64,000 nt of DNA from Tigriopus japonicus. Its lineage: Eukaryota; Arthropoda; Copepoda; Harpacticoida; Harpacticidae. The DNA is taken from the NCBI GenBank assembly GCA_010645155.1, contig CM021322.1:8363952-8427951 (forward strand), read 5' to 3'. The notes below the pieces were generated by a model, which was not told the DNA's origin, searched no databases, and worked only from the letters and a program-made list of their open reading frames with translations. A program made the position numbers and the translations under genes. Below, piece after piece: positions 62,022 through 64,000 of this stretch (position 1 is its first letter; every line of letters begins with the position of its first letter).

Positions 62022-63907
62022 GGCCAAAATGTCGTCCTTGGGTGCGCCATGGCTTTCCAAACCGTGGAGGGCAAACAGGGTGAAAAGCGACAGGAAGATG
62101 ATACATGACCAATGAAAAATCTTTATGAAGCTTAGAACTTCAAAACCCACACGCCGGTAATCGCCCAGAATTTCCAAAGGCATGGTCAGTGTTCGAGTTG
62201 TCAAAACAAGACTGACGACAAGTCTCCCAAACAGAGTCCAAGGAGATATAAATCTAACTAGATTGGAAGATTTCAACTTATGACTGACGTGGAAAGCTAG
62301 AGGTAAATACGGGCTCGAGTTTCGACCCCGATTCGGAAAAGCTCGATCCTTAAATAGGACCCAACATCTTGGCAAATCTTTAAATTTTGGAAGTTAAAAT
62401 CCCACGTTGCATCAGAAGAAGTTTTCAGCTGTGTCCAAACCCTCGAGACTTTTAACGTACTAAACAAAAGTTGTAGTGAGCTATTCTTTGCTCAACATCT
62501 CTCTCAACATTGTCAAACAACCCAAGACTTTGCATTCAAATGGTAGTAAAATAAATAAAAGTGAATTATTTAGCAATCTGCACAATTTTCGTAAAGAATG
62601 GAAATAGATTATTCAAACACTTTTAACTTTTAACATCGACAGTTTTTCAGTTTTCGAGAACTTGAAATTGCTTACCTGTTCATTTTTAGACATAAACAGC
62701 TAGTTCGTTTTCTCATTAGTTTTGATTAAAGAATATTTTGTTTTGATTAGAACAGCCAACACTGTTTCAGAATAGAAGGCCACATATTCAGATACTTTTT
62801 CAATATATAACAACAGAATGTTTTGTTGATGTAGGTATATTTGCAAAGGATTAAACACAATTATAGTCGAAAGATATAAGATATAAAAGGGTAAATAGAA
62901 TATTTGAAATTTAAGAAATAAGATACGCAGTTAAATCACTTAAAAATTATTTTGAAAATAATTAAAAAAGAAAGCATTTTTTGGGGAAGCATTGATATTT
63001 TGATCACGTTGATTTTCAATGCCAAGCTGACCAAATATACATTTCTCAGGTCCAAATCCTTTAATTTTTTTTTTGTAGCTAAAGAAATAATTTGTTTTCA
63101 TGTAAGTTTTAAAATGTTGTAAAAACGGAATAAAACATAATTGGCATTCCATTTTCCTTAAGTTTGGAGGAATGTTTCTTAACTTTAGCTCATATTTGGC
63201 AAAAATCACATTTTTGTGCAAAATTCAAGGAATGTATTGAAATATTCAACATTATTGAAATAATTCAATAAAAAAGGGGGTTTTACTTTGATTTTCGAAG
63301 GAGTTGGTCAAAAATGTGTTGTCTTGAAGAAAAATACGTTCATGAGATGTTCATTCAACAGACTTGTTCCATATGAACATTACATAGTTTGAAAATCCAC
63401 GTACATAGGAGCGGACGTACATAAACAAACCCAAGTTGATGGCAAAGTCAATCAGGGTTGTTATAATATGATACACACATGGCAATTAGTAGAAACACAT
63501 TTTTTTTAACAAAATCATATTGTAATAATTTATGTTTCATTCATCCAATATAATCTGAGTTGTGATGTCATGGGGAGCTATATACCTGGTATAGTAGTCT
63601 TGCAAGTTTGGAAGTCTTTTAGAGGTGCCAAATAGGACTAGCCCTTCTTTTTAGGGGATTTTACTATTCCAAAATAGTTATAAGAATAGAAGCAAGCATA
63701 CATCAAGAACTGATTGCAGACCAAAAAAAGATCTCTGTGGTTTTGTGAATTATTAGATATTCAGATAAAATATGTTCAATATGGTTTCATTAATTACCTC
63801 CATTTCATTTATATGGGAGAAATATCCAAGCAAGTTTAAAGTTGTTTGCTAAAAACTTAAATTCTCTTTTGAGTCAAATTCTTTTAAGGAAGTTTTCTGG
63901 TTTTAAG
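62022..63907. other. Upstream region of the P450 gene, AT-rich
   Basis: The frame 62375-62022 is open and contiguous with P450 exon 1 and contains one more hydrophobic stretch; I treat it as 5' UTR. From about 62500 the sequence is very AT-rich with no supported gene. The 62940-63221 (-) frame is composition-driven. Confidence 0.5.
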
Positions 63908-64000
63908 GAAGCCAGAATGGCCGCGCGTACTAACGTGTTATTAAGGGCCGAGAGTAAGTGCTTCCCCAGACGGCGCGAGTTCGAGTCCTGTTGGGGATAG
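63908..64000 (+). repeat. tRNA-derived SINE-type repeat, cut by the window edge
   Basis: Reads GAAGCCAGAATGGCCGCGCG to TTCGAGTCCTGTTGGGGATAG, with the same A-box-like and B-box sequences as 31155-31250 on the other strand. I see no difference over the shared 93 bp. It continues beyond the window. Confidence 0.7.

Noticed and set aside
62940..63221. 93-codon frame rich in Phe, Asn and Lys
   Set aside because: The composition mirrors the AT-rich DNA, and no family pattern or flanking gene signals are present.

Overview
This is a eukaryotic nuclear window, most likely from an arthropod and probably a crustacean such as a copepod. That placement is an inference from gene content and compact intron style, not from a species marker. 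The evidence for a eukaryote is direct: spliced genes with GT-AG (and one GC-AG) introns, several of them only about 65-105 bp long, AATAAA signals, Kozak-like starts, and Tc1/mariner, Tigger-like and SINE-like repeats. Base composition is AT-rich between genes and more balanced in exons. One assembly gap of 83 Ns lies at 38757-38839.

Left part (1-23.3 kb): AT-rich intergenic DNA, then one plus-strand neuropeptide-type class A GPCR gene spread over five coding exons from 6522 to 23082. Its introns hold a 250-bp near-palindrome, a TA-flanked MITE, a decayed Tc1 element with an IR/DR-type end structure, a 65-bp inverted repeat, and an antisense ORF that looks like a small secreted protein. The first coding donor reads GG where a GT is expected.

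Middle (23.3-34.9 kb): no convincing host gene. It contains a mariner remnant, a possible reverse-transcriptase tail fragment, a foldback-like element whose two arms are tandem arrays in opposite orientation, and a tRNA-derived SINE-like repeat that recurs at the right edge of the window.

Right part (34.9-62.1 kb): gene-dense. In order: a minus-strand six-exon gene (34938-42892) for a coiled-coil protein with an L1-ORF1-like RNA-binding fold; a plus-strand muscle myosin heavy chain (47987-54468, nine coding exons, 1960 aa); a minus-strand relative of the first coiled-coil gene (54856-56961) that carries an exact 2A-like ribosome-skipping motif near its N-terminus; a minus-strand single-exon TCP11-like gene (57455-58942); and a minus-strand CYP2-clan-type cytochrome P450 (60210-62021, five coding exons).

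The genes do not form one pathway. The most notable items are the two ORF1-like host genes 14 kb apart, one intron-rich and one nearly intronless with a 2A motif, which suggest domestication or lineage-specific expansion of retrotransposon-derived coding sequence. All exon joins were made by hand from splice consensus and reading-frame continuity.
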